Shown here piece after piece: positions 8,816 to 17,539 of a DNA stretch of 64,000 nt; within the stretch, counting starts at the first letter, position 1; every line of letters starts with the position of its first letter. A program made the translations under genes and the position numbers. The notes beneath the pieces were generated by a model. That model was not told the DNA's origin. It did no database searches and saw nothing but the letters and a program-made list of their open reading frames with translations. Source of the stretch: Tunturiibacter gelidiferens (lineage in GTDB: Bacteria; Acidobacteriota; Terriglobia; Terriglobales; Acidobacteriaceae); contig NZ_JACCCV010000001.1 of NCBI RefSeq assembly GCF_013410115.1, forward strand, positions 992,001 through 1,056,000, read 5' to 3'.

Positions 8816-9853
8816 CTACGCCGGAACCAACACCTCATCGACAGTCGCCTTATATTTGCCGGAGACGACGTCGACCAGCGCCTCCACCAGCACCTCGGAG
8901 TCATTCAGGCTCTCCGCACGCCAAAGCTTCAGACCCAACTCGCTCGCAGTCTGACGAAAGGCGATGTCGATGTCGTACAGAATCTCCACGTGATCACAGA
9001 GAAACCCAACCGGTTGCATCACCACGCCCACATGCCCTTCGGCTTTGATTGCCTTCAGCGTATCCTCCACGGTCGGTCCAATCCACGGTCCACCGCTGAT
9101 GCCCTGGCTTTGAAACGCAAAGTACCAGTCCTTCTCGTGAAAGCCAACAGCAGCCATCCGATCCGCCACCATCTGCGCAGTACGCTTGGCCTCCACCGGA
9201 TACGGGTCTGGCGAATCCTGCGCAGGAGTTCCCGGCCTTGCTCCTGCAACCGAAGCCTCACCGGTCATAATCGTTCGGCACGGCACGCTATGCGCCGTAA
9301 ACAACACTGGAACCCGCTGCCCCGACTCAGCGCAGGCCTCAGCCCACACCGGCCACAGCTTCTCGGCAAATGCCTCCGCCAATAGCGGACTCTCCGCCCA
9401 TCCGGCGACAAACTCGACCTCGATTCCAGTTGCCGCAGCGAGCACGGCCTTCCGGTAAAGTCCCACGCTGGTCCGCGAGTTCTGCGGAGCCAGGCACACC
9501 GCTTTGATCCGCGTCACACTATCCCGCCGCATCTCCGCGACCGTGTCTGCAATGTAAGGATGCCAGTTGCGCATGCCGACATATACCTTGCCCGCGCCCA
9601 GCACATGCTCCAGCATGTGTGCCTGAGTCATCGTCCACTTCGTCAGCGGCGGAGGCTCTAGGCCAGGCGCCTCCTGTAGCCCGATCTGCGCATACCGATG
9701 CTGCAGCTCCTCCACAACTTCCTGTGGCATCGCACGGCCGCCGGTCACCTTGCTCAGATACTCTGCCATCTCCCCCAGCATGTCCGGCGTGCCATGTGCC
9801 AGCAGCAGCACTGCGCTCTTACCTGTCTCGGAACTCCCCGTCGTGTCGCTCAC
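8816..9853 (-). CDS. hemH: Ferrochelatase HemH
   Basis: Inserts ferrous iron into the porphyrin at the end of haem synthesis. The protein starts VSDTTGSSETGK and then AVLLLAHGTPDML, the family N-terminal motif; VLFTAHSVPCRT carries the metal-site His, and the C-terminal region has QPVGFLCDHVEILYDIDI with the conserved His and Glu. The start is GTG at 9853, overlapping the hemE stop (GTGA); the frame stays open further upstream but is antisense-like there and lies inside hemE. Length 345 aa fits. It is translationally coupled to hemE. Confidence 0.94.
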   Translation of the reverse strand: MSDTTGSSETGKSAVLLLAHGTPDMLGEMAEYLSKVTGGRAMPQEVVEELQHRYAQIGLQEAPGLEPPPLTKWTMTQAHMLEHVLGAGKVYVGMRNWHPYIADTVAEMRRDSVTRIKAVCLAPQNSRTSVGLYRKAVLAAATGIEVEFVAGWAESPLLAEAFAEKLWPVWAEACAESGQRVPVLFTAHSVPCRTIMTGEASVAGARPGTPAQDSPDPYPVEAKRTAQMVADRMAAVGFHEKDWYFAFQSQGISGGPWIGPTVEDTLKAIKAEGHVGVVMQPVGFLCDHVEILYDIDIAFRQTASELGLKLWRAESLNDSEVLVEALVDVVSGKYKATVDEVLVPA

Positions 9854-10968
9854 AGCGCACTCAACTCCTTCACCCACTCCACTACCCGAATCACATTTTC
9901 CACCGGCGTTCCAGGCACAATGCCATGGCCCAGATTGAAGATATGTCCCGGCCGTCCAGCAGCAGCAGCCAGAATCTCGCGCACTTGCTCCTTCAACACA
10001 TCTTCGTTCGCAAACAGTGCAATCGGATCGAGATTGCCCTGCACCGCGCACCCCGCGCCCACCGCCTTCCAGCCTGCGTCGAGCGGCGTCCGCCAGTCCA
10101 GCCCAATCACATCCGCTCCCGTCTCGCTCATCGCGGGGAGCAGGGAAGCGGTCTCCACCCCAAAGTAGATCACCGGCACTCCGAGTGCCTTGATGCGCTC
10201 GACCAGCTCCGTCGTCCATCCAAGACAATATTGCCGATAGTCCCGAACGCTCAGCTTTCCCACCCAGCTATCAAAAACCTGGATCACATCTGCGCCCGCC
10301 TCCACCTGCTGCTGCGCATAAGCAACTAAAACGGTAACAATCTTCTCCATCAGCAGCGACCACGCGGCTCCATTGGAGTACATCATCATCTTCGTCTCGA
10401 TGTAATTGCGGTCCCCGCCGCCCTGCTTGCCACCCTCAATCATGTAACCCGCAAGCGTCCACGGAGCCCCGCAGAATCCGATGATTCCCAGCTCATCCCC
10501 ATCGGCACGCGGCGCAGCAAAGTGTTGCGCAACCTGTTCGATCGCCCGCGCTACGTACTGCAGCTCTTCCACACGGTCGGTCCGCAGCGCCTTTACATGC
10601 TCGAGTGTCCGCACCGGCGTATGAACCACCGGCCCTTCTCCCGCAACAAACTCGAAGTCCAGCCCCATCGGCGTAAACGGCAGCAGCAGATCGGCAAAGA
10701 TGATCGCAGCATCCACACCCAGCCGCTCCGCAGCCGTAATCGTCACCTCGGCAGCAATCTCCGGCGTACGACAGATCTCCAGCAGCGAATGGTGCTTCCG
10801 CACGGCCATATACTCCGGCATGTAGCGCCCTGCCTGCCGCAAGAACCACACCGGCGTTCTATCAACTGGCCGACGCAGGCACGCCCGAACAAAACGGCTG
10901 CCGCCCGATCCCGTATCAGCAGACGTCACTGCCGCACCCTCCACGATCGCATCACTCAAAAGACTCAT
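9850..10968 (-). CDS. hemE: Uroporphyrinogen decarboxylase HemE
   Basis: Decarboxylates the four acetate side chains of uroporphyrinogen III to give coproporphyrinogen III. Signature PVWFLRQAGRYMPEYM lies at about residues 38-53 with the catalytic Arg residues, ADLLLPFTPMGL carries the key Asp, and GFCGAPWTLAGYMIEGG, GADVIQVFDSWVG and FNLGHGI are all present. Length 372 aa is normal with a short N-terminal extension. First gene of the hemE-hemH-hemY group. Confidence 0.96.
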   Translation of the reverse strand: MSLLSDAIVEGAAVTSADTGSGGSRFVRACLRRPVDRTPVWFLRQAGRYMPEYMAVRKHHSLLEICRTPEIAAEVTITAAERLGVDAAIIFADLLLPFTPMGLDFEFVAGEGPVVHTPVRTLEHVKALRTDRVEELQYVARAIEQVAQHFAAPRADGDELGIIGFCGAPWTLAGYMIEGGKQGGGDRNYIETKMMMYSNGAAWSLLMEKIVTVLVAYAQQQVEAGADVIQVFDSWVGKLSVRDYRQYCLGWTTELVERIKALGVPVIYFGVETASLLPAMSETGADVIGLDWRTPLDAGWKAVGAGCAVQGNLDPIALFANEDVLKEQVREILAAAAGRPGHIFNLGHGIVPGTPVENVIRVVEWVKELSAL

Positions 10969-11093
10969 CCTCTATAACCTTTTAAGCCTAGCACCCGTAA
11001 CTCGTCGCGCGAACTCGCGTCAGCCTGAGCTGTTCATGACACCCGAAAAATTCACGTCAATTTGGCGTCGAGTACCGCCCAAAAAGCCTTCGC

Positions 11094-11339
11094 TCAGGCC
11101 TCCAGCCGGAACGTAAACTCTTCAATCACAGGGTTTGTCAGCACTTCGCGCGCAATCCGTTCCACCTCGGCCTGCGCGGCGCTTTGTTCCAATCCATTCT
11201 CCAGAGTCAGCAGGAAATACTTCCCTTGCCGTACATCGGCAACGCCGCGATATTCCATCCGCCGCAATGCATCTGCAACCGTCTGCCCCTGGGCATCCAG
11301 CACCGTTCGTTTCAGCGTGACATAGACATGAGCCTTCAT
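11094..11339 (-). CDS. purS: Phosphoribosylformylglycinamidine synthase subunit PurS
   Basis: Small structural subunit that bridges PurL and PurQ in the fourth step of purine synthesis. The 81-residue protein matches the family along its length: VYVTLKRTVLDAQGQTV at the N-terminus, ADVRQGKYFLLTLE in the middle and NPVIEEFTFRLE at the C-terminus. It normally sits beside purQ and purL, but here its neighbours are hemE (125 bases downstream, same strand) and ppa (divergent). Confidence 0.9.
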   Translation of the reverse strand: MKAHVYVTLKRTVLDAQGQTVADALRRMEYRGVADVRQGKYFLLTLENGLEQSAAQAEVERIAREVLTNPVIEEFTFRLEA

Positions 11340-11477
11340 CTTGTCTGATTATAGACAAGGTGCAGCTTTCGCCCTCAATCGAGGCCACGAACCCTCCGCC
11401 AGGCAGCCCGGCCATTTGAAACACCACGCCAGCCACGCCTACATTTCTATCGGACAAGAGAAGAGACACCAGCCTTT

Positions 11478-12035
11478 ATGACGAACTACCTGGAACTCCC
11501 CGTAGGGACCAACAGTCCCGAGGTCATCAACGCAGTCATCGAAATCCCCTACGAGGGTGTCAACAAATACGAGTACGACAAAGAGCTCCACGTCTTCCGT
11601 CTCGACCGCAACCTCTACTCCCCCGTCCACTACCCCGGCGACTACGGCTTCATCCCCAGCACCTTAGGCGACGACGGCGACCCACTCGACTGCCTCGTTC
11701 TCGTTGACACCCCCAGCTTCTCCGGCTGCGTCATGCAGGTCCGCCCCATCGGCGTCCTCGAGATGCTCGACCAGGGCCTCGGTGACGAAAAAGTTCTCTG
11801 CGTCGGACAGGACAACCCCCGCTACAAAGACGTCTGGAACTTCTCCGAGATCTACCCCCACATGCTCAAGGAGATCACCCACTTCTTCGCCATCTACAAA
11901 GACCTCGAAGGCAAGCGTGTCGAAGTCAAGGGCTGGCGCGACGCCTCCTTCGCTCGCAACAAGGTCCTCGAAGCCCAGCAGCGCTTCCTCGACAACAAGG
12001 TCACCCCCATCCCCAAGCCCGTCCCAAAAAAATAA
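11478..12035 (+). CDS. ppa: Inorganic pyrophosphatase
   Basis: Family I soluble pyrophosphatase, hydrolysing PPi from biosynthetic reactions. Present are IEIPYEGVNKYEYDKE (residues 21-36), YPGDYGFIPSTLGDDGDPLD with the metal-binding Asp cluster, and DNPRYKDVWNF. Length 185 aa is typical of bacterial enzymes. It is a single gene facing away from purS and converging on the APC permease. Codon use is strongly C-ending, as expected of an abundant protein. Confidence 0.96.
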   Translation: MTNYLELPVGTNSPEVINAVIEIPYEGVNKYEYDKELHVFRLDRNLYSPVHYPGDYGFIPSTLGDDGDPLDCLVLVDTPSFSGCVMQVRPIGVLEMLDQGLGDEKVLCVGQDNPRYKDVWNFSEIYPHMLKEITHFFAIYKDLEGKRVEVKGWRDASFARNKVLEAQQRFLDNKVTPIPKPVPKK

Positions 12036-12057
12036 CTAAGCCCACACCCCGACCAAC

Positions 12058-12085
12058 GGGAGGGACCCAGCATCGCGTCCCTCCC
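12058..12085. terminator. Hairpin between convergent ppa and the APC permease
   Basis: A perfect 9-bp inverted repeat, GGGAGGGAC / GTCCCTCCC, with a 10-base loop lies 23 bases after the ppa stop and before the end of the convergent permease gene. It could end transcription from both sides, but neither side has a T-run, so it may instead be a repeat element. A second, smaller hairpin (CCCAC / GTGGG) follows at about 12118-12132. Confidence 0.5.
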
Positions 12086-12154
12086 CAGACCGGTATACAA
12101 GTCACGAAGTGACCGCCCCACGCGAAGTGGGCCCGTCGGCAGGACAAGCTCTCT

Positions 12155-13474
12155 TCACGCACCCAAGCGCCCCCGCCGCACCATCCGCGCCGCCCAATAA
12201 ACCACCGGCCCCGCCGCCGCCACAATCCCCGCAAACTCCAGCGCCGGCAGCCCCGCCACGCGCTCCCCCCTCGCCGCCCACAGCGCAAACGCAATCAGCA
12301 CCCCCGGCCCAACCCCCATCCCCACCGCACCCCAAACCCCGCCTGGCACCCGGAACGGCCTCGCCAACCCCGGCTCCTTCACCCGCAACACCACCAGAGC
12401 CACAAACTCCAGCATCAGCGCCCCTCCATACAGCACCAGGTCAATTGAGATCAGCCGCTCAAACGACAACCGCAGCGCCAGCGCCCACCCCACCGAGCAC
12501 ACCGCCACACTCACCCACGGCACGCCCCACCGGTTCTTCCGCTCCACTACCTCCGGCAGCAGGCCTTCCTCCGCCAGCGCATACGGAACCCGCGTATAGC
12601 TCATCATCAGCGCATTGAACATCCCCCCGCCATTGATCATCCCGCCCATCACCACGCACAGCGCCAGCCACGGCCCCACCAGCTCCCTCGCCGCATCCGT
12701 CCACGCCCCCGTAGAAAACCGTGCCGCCGGAATCCCCGCCAACCCCACCGCCGCCAGCGGCAGCACATACGTCACCGCCACCAGCCCCGCCGCCACCAGC
12801 ATCGCCCGCGGATAATTCCTCTGCGGCTCCTCCACCTCCTGCGCCACCGTCGACGCGTTATCCCACCCCATGTAATTCCACAGCGTCACCGACACCGCCC
12901 CCGCCCAATCCACCCCCGCCGCCCCCACCCCCATCCCGCCCGCCCCACCATGCACTCCCTGCGCACCCCCGCCCGCCAACCCCTTCCACAATCCCACCGC
13001 CGTCAACACCACAAAGGGCGACAGCAGCACGCAAAACAGCCCCACCGACCCCTCACCCACCGCCCGCGCGCCCCGCAGATTCCAGACCATACACACCGCC
13101 ACCACCGCCAGAGCCCACCCCGTCCCCCGATACCCCGCCGTCCACGCCGGCTCAATCCTCCCCAGGTACAGCACAAAGATCGTCGGGTAGATCGCCATAT
13201 CGAAGACGCTCGCCGCCAGGCTCAGCCACGCCTCCTGAAACCCCCAGAACTCCCCCATCGCCCGCCGCACCCACCGGTAGTACCCACCCTCCTCCGGTAT
13301 CGCCGACGCCAGTTCTCCCACCATCAAACTCGTCGGCAGACTCCACACCACCGGAATCACCACCAGCAGCACCAGCGCCCACCCATACCCCGCCATGCCA
13401 ATCACATCTTCCAGCCCATACGGCCCACCCGAAACCATAAAGTAAGTAGCAGCAATCAGCGGCAGCAGCCGCAT
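12155..13474 (-). CDS. APC-superfamily amino acid permease
   Basis: Inner-membrane transporter of 439 residues with about 12 hydrophobic segments. The N-terminal MVSGGPYGLEDVIGMAGYG matches the first broken helix of the amino acid/polyamine/organocation fold, where the GG-G loop binds the substrate backbone; ELASAIPEEGGYYRWVRRAMG is the conserved segment after helix 2. Substrate cannot be predicted safely. The ATG at 13474 has an AGGAGG site 10 bases upstream; a TTG at 13513 is an in-frame alternative. The gene is extremely rich in GC and C/G third positions compared with the sulfatase region. It converges on ppa. Confidence 0.88.
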   Translation of the reverse strand: MRLLPLIAATYFMVSGGPYGLEDVIGMAGYGWALVLLVVIPVVWSLPTSLMVGELASAIPEEGGYYRWVRRAMGEFWGFQEAWLSLAASVFDMAIYPTIFVLYLGRIEPAWTAGYRGTGWALAVVAVCMVWNLRGARAVGEGSVGLFCVLLSPFVVLTAVGLWKGLAGGGAQGVHGGAGGMGVGAAGVDWAGAVSVTLWNYMGWDNASTVAQEVEEPQRNYPRAMLVAAGLVAVTYVLPLAAVGLAGIPAARFSTGAWTDAARELVGPWLALCVVMGGMINGGGMFNALMMSYTRVPYALAEEGLLPEVVERKNRWGVPWVSVAVCSVGWALALRLSFERLISIDLVLYGGALMLEFVALVVLRVKEPGLARPFRVPGGVWGAVGMGVGPGVLIAFALWAARGERVAGLPALEFAGIVAAAGPVVYWAARMVRRGRLGA

Positions 13475-13540
13475 CTTCCCGGCTCCTCCTACCCCACCCC
13501 GCCATGATCCCAAATCTCTCAGCGTCGATAAGTGTTTTAT

Positions 13541-13766
13541 GTCATCATCCTGAACGTAGTGAAGGATCGCTGTATTTGGTCCCTCTCGTTTTATACCGCC
13601 ATCCAGGCTATGCGCGAAACGGAATCAAGAAGCCCACGGGGCTCAGTCTTTTCTTTTTGTTGTCATCCCCGAAGGGAATCTGCGGTTGCCTCGTAGCTGT
13701 ATCCGGCGAGAATCTGCTGTTGCTTGTTCTTCTGTTGTCATTCCCGAAGGGAATCTGCGGTTGCCT
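13541..13766. repeat. GTCAT-type intergenic repeats upstream of tRNA-Ser
   Basis: Two 30-base direct repeats with one mismatch lie at 13662-13691 and 13737-13766. Each starts GTCAT and contains a small palindrome, TTCCCGAAGGGAA in the second copy. A related unit at about 13541-13570 starts GTCATCATCCTGAACG. A long plus-strand frame through them is non-coding in character. These look like copies of the short palindromic repeats common in acidobacterial intergenic DNA. The rest of 13475-13891 shows no gene. Confidence 0.75.
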
Positions 13767-13891
13767 TATCATCCGTCTCAGGGGAGATCCGCCGCGGCAT
13801 CTTTCAGCACCTTGTCTTCCTCCCCCAGCCTCAAGCTATAATGGCCACAGCCGGGCATCGCCGAGAGGCGGATGCTCACCGCAACACAGAC

Positions 13892-13983
13892 GGAGAGTTG
13901 GCCGAGTGGCTGAAGGCGGCGGTTTGCTAAACCGTTATAGGGCGAAAGCTCTATCGGGGGTTCGAATCCCCCATTCTCCGCCA
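13892..13983 (+). tRNA. tRNA-Ser (anticodon GCU)
   Basis: Complete type II tRNA with a 7-bp acceptor stem (GGAGAGT with ATTCTCC), discriminator G and an encoded CCA end. The D-arm contains GGCCGAGTGGCTGAAGGC, the anticodon loop is TTGCTAA with GCT at 13926-13928, the variable arm is long (about 13934-13955) and the T-loop is GTTCGAATC. The long variable arm plus GCU fits serine for AGC/AGU codons. Confidence 0.97.
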
Positions 13984-14048
13984 TAAGCCTTGTTTAAAAA
14001 CATCCGAGTACATCCTGGCCGCCTCACCACGCGGTCAAAATGAGCCAG

Positions 14049-16505
14049 TTACTCGGAACGCAGCGCTTCGACCGCATTCACTCTTGCGGCACGCGCCGCA
14101 GGCACAGCTGAAGCAATTACGGCCGCACCCAGAATGACCACCGCGGAACCAACAAACGCAAGTGGGCCCGGTTGATGGATACCTGTTACGTATCTGGCGA
14201 TTGCGCGTGCCAGAGCAAAGCCCACCACCACACCCGCGCCCACTCCGATGCCGGCCATCGTCACGCCCTCTACGAGAACAGTGGTGAGAATGTTGCGCGG
14301 CAGAGCGCCCAGGGCCATGCGGATTCCAAACTCGCGCGTACGCCAGCTCACAGAGAAAGCAAGAACGCCCGCCACGCCCACCACGGAGATTAAGAGTGCC
14401 ACGGCGGCGAATCCGCCAAACACTATCGCGTTGAGGCGGTCGGGCGACAGCACCTCCGCGCGAACGTCTCCGAGCGTGCTGGCCTTTTCCACGGGCTGGT
14501 CGGCTGACAGATCGCGAATGGTTCGTGTAATGGCCGGGACCAGCGCGTAAGCATCCTGATGTGCGCGTACGAACAGGCGGCCGTTCCATCCTGGTTCCTG
14601 TTCGTCCGGCTCATAGATCGTCATGGCCGGTGACGGGATGATATTTTCATCGTCGAAGTCGGGTACCACGGCAATGATTCGTCTTGGTTCGGTGCTGATA
14701 CCGACAAACTTCATTACCCCGTCCGTCCACCACAGTGTATGGTTCACCGCGTCCTGCCCTGGATAGAGCATCTTTGCAAGACTCTGACTGATGATGACGA
14801 CGCGTTCGGAGCCGTCCTTGTCGCTGGCGTTGAAGTCACGGCCCTCCTGAATCGGCACACCGAACGTGTCGAAGAATCCCGGCGATACCACCCGGAACTT
14901 GCCCCGAAAATCCTGACCGTCCGCACGTTTGGCGCCTTGGGCGGCAAATTCAAAGCTGACGTTCAAATGATCGTCACGCCAGGGAGCGGCGAAACCGGAG
15001 GATACGTGCTCCACTCCCGGCAGCGCGCTGACCCGGCGTTGCGCCTCGCGATAGAACTCATCCACCTGCTGGGGTGTCCGCCCATACGACATCTTCGGAA
15101 GATTGAGTGCCAGAACGTTAGCCGAATCAAACGGCGGCCGCGTCTGCTCCAGCACAAACAGAGTCTTCATCAGCACACACGCTCCGGCAAGCAGCAGAAA
15201 TGAGGCTGCGATCTGCGTAACAGCAAAGATGCGGAGACGCCGGCTGCTCCCTCCGGCAACACGTGTTCCCCGGCCGGTAAGCCCGCCTTGCGGCGCATTT
15301 GCCGAGGGAAGCCGCGGAATGAATGCCAGGAAGACGGACGCGATCAACGCCAGCCCAATCCCAAACCACACCAGACTGAAATCGAGCGTGAGCTCCTCGG
15401 CGCGCACTGAGAAGCGCGATGCATAACGACCCAGCACCGCTACCATCGGTATGGCGAGGGCCACTGCCGCCACTGCCCCGCTTCCGCATAGCACGAGGCT
15501 CTCAGCCAACAGAGAACGGCGCAACACTGCAGTGCTTGCGCCCAGCGCCGAACGTACCGCCAGCTCCGGTTCGCGGCGCACCGTTCGCGCCAGCACCAAG
15601 TTAGCAATGTTCGAACTCGCAATCACGAAGAGCAGACCCGAAGCCGCGAACAGTATCCACAGAATTGTATTGGCGCGCGAATTGATCTGCTCGTGCATGC
15701 GCGTTACGTCGATCTTGAAATGCTCCTCCGGCTTGTAAACCTCCGGGTGTGCCGCCACCATGGCGCCGTATACGCTGCGCAGTTCCGCCCGCGCATTGTC
15801 GACACTCGCGCCGGGAGCCAACCGCGCGAAGACTTCCGTCATGCGATGCTCGCGCCCCGTCACCATCGTGGCGGAAAGATGATGCGGGCTGGTGACGATA
15901 TTGGCGATGATCTCTGTTGCCACCGGATAGGGAACGGATGGTTCCAGAACACCAACCACGGTCGCGGGGCGCGCGCCACAGCAGCTCTCCAGCCGCACAG
16001 CCTTTCCAATCACGCTGGGATCGGAGTGCAGCGATGTCCTCCAGAAGTGATAGGTCAGCACCACAGCTCCGGCGGCATTCTGACCGTCATCGGCCGGAGT
16101 CAGCAGGCGTCCAAGCACCGGGCGCAGGCCCATCACCTCGAAGTAGTGTCCATCCACCACGCCGGCAGGAATCTCGCGTGGCGTGCCTAGACCCACGACC
16201 GTAAAATCTATCTCTGAAAATGTGCCCAGTTCCTTAATTGACTTCAACCCGCTGCCGATGTCCTGAATCTCGGGGACCGAAAACGCTGTGTTGGTTTCGC
16301 CGATGCCGGGGGCACTCTGACGCAGATAAAGCAACCGATCTTCGTCGCGATTCGCCAGCGGACGCAGCAGCACGGCACGGACCACGCTGAAGATTGCGGC
16401 GTTGGCGCCGATACCTAATGCCAACGTAAGGGCGACTGTAATCCACAGCGCAGGCACTCGCGCCAGGGAACGCACGGCAATTCTCAAATCGCGAAAGAAC
16501 GACAT
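14049..16505 (-). CDS. MacB/FtsX-like permease of the acidobacterial ADOP type
   Basis: An 818-residue membrane protein without an ATPase domain. It opens RDLRIAVRSLARVPA, followed by a first membrane segment (about residues 18-40) with LALGIGANAAIFSVV, a large periplasmic MacB core domain (about 55-270), three membrane segments (about 280-420), a second periplasmic domain (about 430-670) and three C-terminal segments ending in VPAARAARVNAVEALRSE. This duplicated FtsX layout is the acidobacterial 'duplicated orphan permease' family. Substrate is unknown; members are assumed to act in envelope export or efflux. GGAG lies 7 bases before the ATG. Confidence 0.9.
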   Translation of the reverse strand: MSFFRDLRIAVRSLARVPALWITVALTLALGIGANAAIFSVVRAVLLRPLANRDEDRLLYLRQSAPGIGETNTAFSVPEIQDIGSGLKSIKELGTFSEIDFTVVGLGTPREIPAGVVDGHYFEVMGLRPVLGRLLTPADDGQNAAGAVVLTYHFWRTSLHSDPSVIGKAVRLESCCGARPATVVGVLEPSVPYPVATEIIANIVTSPHHLSATMVTGREHRMTEVFARLAPGASVDNARAELRSVYGAMVAAHPEVYKPEEHFKIDVTRMHEQINSRANTILWILFAASGLLFVIASSNIANLVLARTVRREPELAVRSALGASTAVLRRSLLAESLVLCGSGAVAAVALAIPMVAVLGRYASRFSVRAEELTLDFSLVWFGIGLALIASVFLAFIPRLPSANAPQGGLTGRGTRVAGGSSRRLRIFAVTQIAASFLLLAGACVLMKTLFVLEQTRPPFDSANVLALNLPKMSYGRTPQQVDEFYREAQRRVSALPGVEHVSSGFAAPWRDDHLNVSFEFAAQGAKRADGQDFRGKFRVVSPGFFDTFGVPIQEGRDFNASDKDGSERVVIISQSLAKMLYPGQDAVNHTLWWTDGVMKFVGISTEPRRIIAVVPDFDDENIIPSPAMTIYEPDEQEPGWNGRLFVRAHQDAYALVPAITRTIRDLSADQPVEKASTLGDVRAEVLSPDRLNAIVFGGFAAVALLISVVGVAGVLAFSVSWRTREFGIRMALGALPRNILTTVLVEGVTMAGIGVGAGVVVGFALARAIARYVTGIHQPGPLAFVGSAVVILGAAVIASAVPAARAARVNAVEALRSE

Positions 16506-16631
16506 ATCAAATCTCCATTCAGGTGATTTTCTCTGCCCGCATCCAAACCAGGGTCAAGCCAGCTGAAAAGCATGAGTATCGCCAGGCTAGCCCCTTCCAT
16601 GATCCTGATCATTTTTTCCTCGTAGCCGTCC

Positions 16632-17033
16632 TCATCGCGAGGTATCCTTTCGCCGTCGTTGCTCACTTGCCCTCACGATTTCGTTCATGTCCCCTGCTGG
16701 CCGAATCTCGAAGATGTTGCCATACGTCATCGCCGGGTGCTGCGCCATGAGCTGTACAGCATGATTTATGTCCCGCGCTTCAAGGACGAGAATGCCACCG
16801 AGTTGTTCCTTGGTCTCCGCATAGGGACCGTCGGTAGTTGCCACTTTGCCGTTTTTCCAATACAGGGTCAGGGCAGTTTCCTGAGACTGAAGCGCTTCTC
16901 CACCAGCCCAGTGCCCGTTGGCGCGAAGATGGTCGTCGTATTCAAAGCATTTGTCGAACATGGCGTTTCGCTCGCCCTCAGCCATGCCATCAAATTTGTC
17001 TTTATCGTAGTACCCCAGACAGACGTATTTCAT
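16632..17033 (-). CDS. YCII-related (DGPF-type) protein
   Basis: Small cytoplasmic protein of 133 residues with the ferredoxin-like YCII fold: MKYVCLGYYDKDKFDGM at the start and the family hallmark TDGPYAETKEQLGGILVLEA at about residues 67-86. The DGP motif carries the conserved Asp. Such proteins often sit beside ECF sigma factors or PadR regulators; here the neighbour is the ADOP permease, 126 bases downstream on the same strand. Enzymatic role is not established for the family. The ATG follows AAGGAGAAGAACA, a good ribosome site. Confidence 0.9.
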   Translation of the reverse strand: MKYVCLGYYDKDKFDGMAEGERNAMFDKCFEYDDHLRANGHWAGGEALQSQETALTLYWKNGKVATTDGPYAETKEQLGGILVLEARDINHAVQLMAQHPAMTYGNIFEIRPAGDMNEIVRASEQRRRKDTSR

Positions 17034-17539
17034 TGTTCTTCTCCTTATGTTGGGACCAGCAGCGCGATCTTGCGCGTCGGCTTGTTCAACCTATAGTCGT
17101 CCGGCACAGGGAAAATCGACAGCAGAGCCAAATTTTTATTGCAACTCCCTCAGCCGCCCTGCGAGGAACCGACGCTCCTACCCAGCCTGCGGCACAAGTC
17201 CGCGCGGGCGAAGTGCGCGAGATGGTACCTGGCGAGTTCCTCGCGGCCAGCAAAGCGTCGATGAGAGAAGCCCCGCTCAGGCCTGCGCACATAGCGATGG
17301 CGCCGGCGCATTCCGTTTATAGCCCTGAAGCGCGGGGCTAAAATGAGCCAGGGACGCGGTTTATCCTGTACGCCGGCCTGAGGCCACGTGTCCAAAGCAG
17401 CGGCAAAGGCCTCTTCAAACCTCGCCGCGTCAGATTAACCCTGTCTTCGAACAATCTTGCGTGTACTTCAGTACAGGCCCAGGCCTCACTCGAATTGGTC
17501 CTATCGAAACAAGATCTCTTATAATAAAGTAAAGGGATA
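17034..17539. other. Intergenic stretch without a recognisable gene
   Basis: About 500 bases between the YCII gene and the SGNH gene. Frames crossing it have no family features and overlap one another. A palindrome, TAGCCC / GGGGCTA, lies at 17320-17340 and resembles repetitive extragenic hairpins. The promoter of the plus-strand acyl-transfer locus should lie in the last 150 bases, where the DNA is AT-richer, but I cannot point to convincing boxes. Confidence 0.5.

Noticed and set aside
8816..10228. Ferrochelatase with an N-terminal extension reaching into hemE
   Set aside because: The extension lies inside hemE in another frame and is Cys/Gly/Arg-rich; GTG 9853 overlapping the hemE stop is the natural start.
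12721..13440. Long Pro-rich open frame opposite the APC permease
   Set aside because: Antisense shadow of a very GC-rich gene; composition is almost only Pro, Ser, Ala and Thr.
13892..13983. tRNA-Ser as attachment site of an integrated element
   Set aside because: No integrase gene and no duplicated tRNA 3' end are visible in the window.
13504..13986. 160-codon plus-strand open frame through the repeats and into tRNA-Ser
   Set aside because: It consists of repeat translations, has no ribosome site and runs through the tRNA gene.
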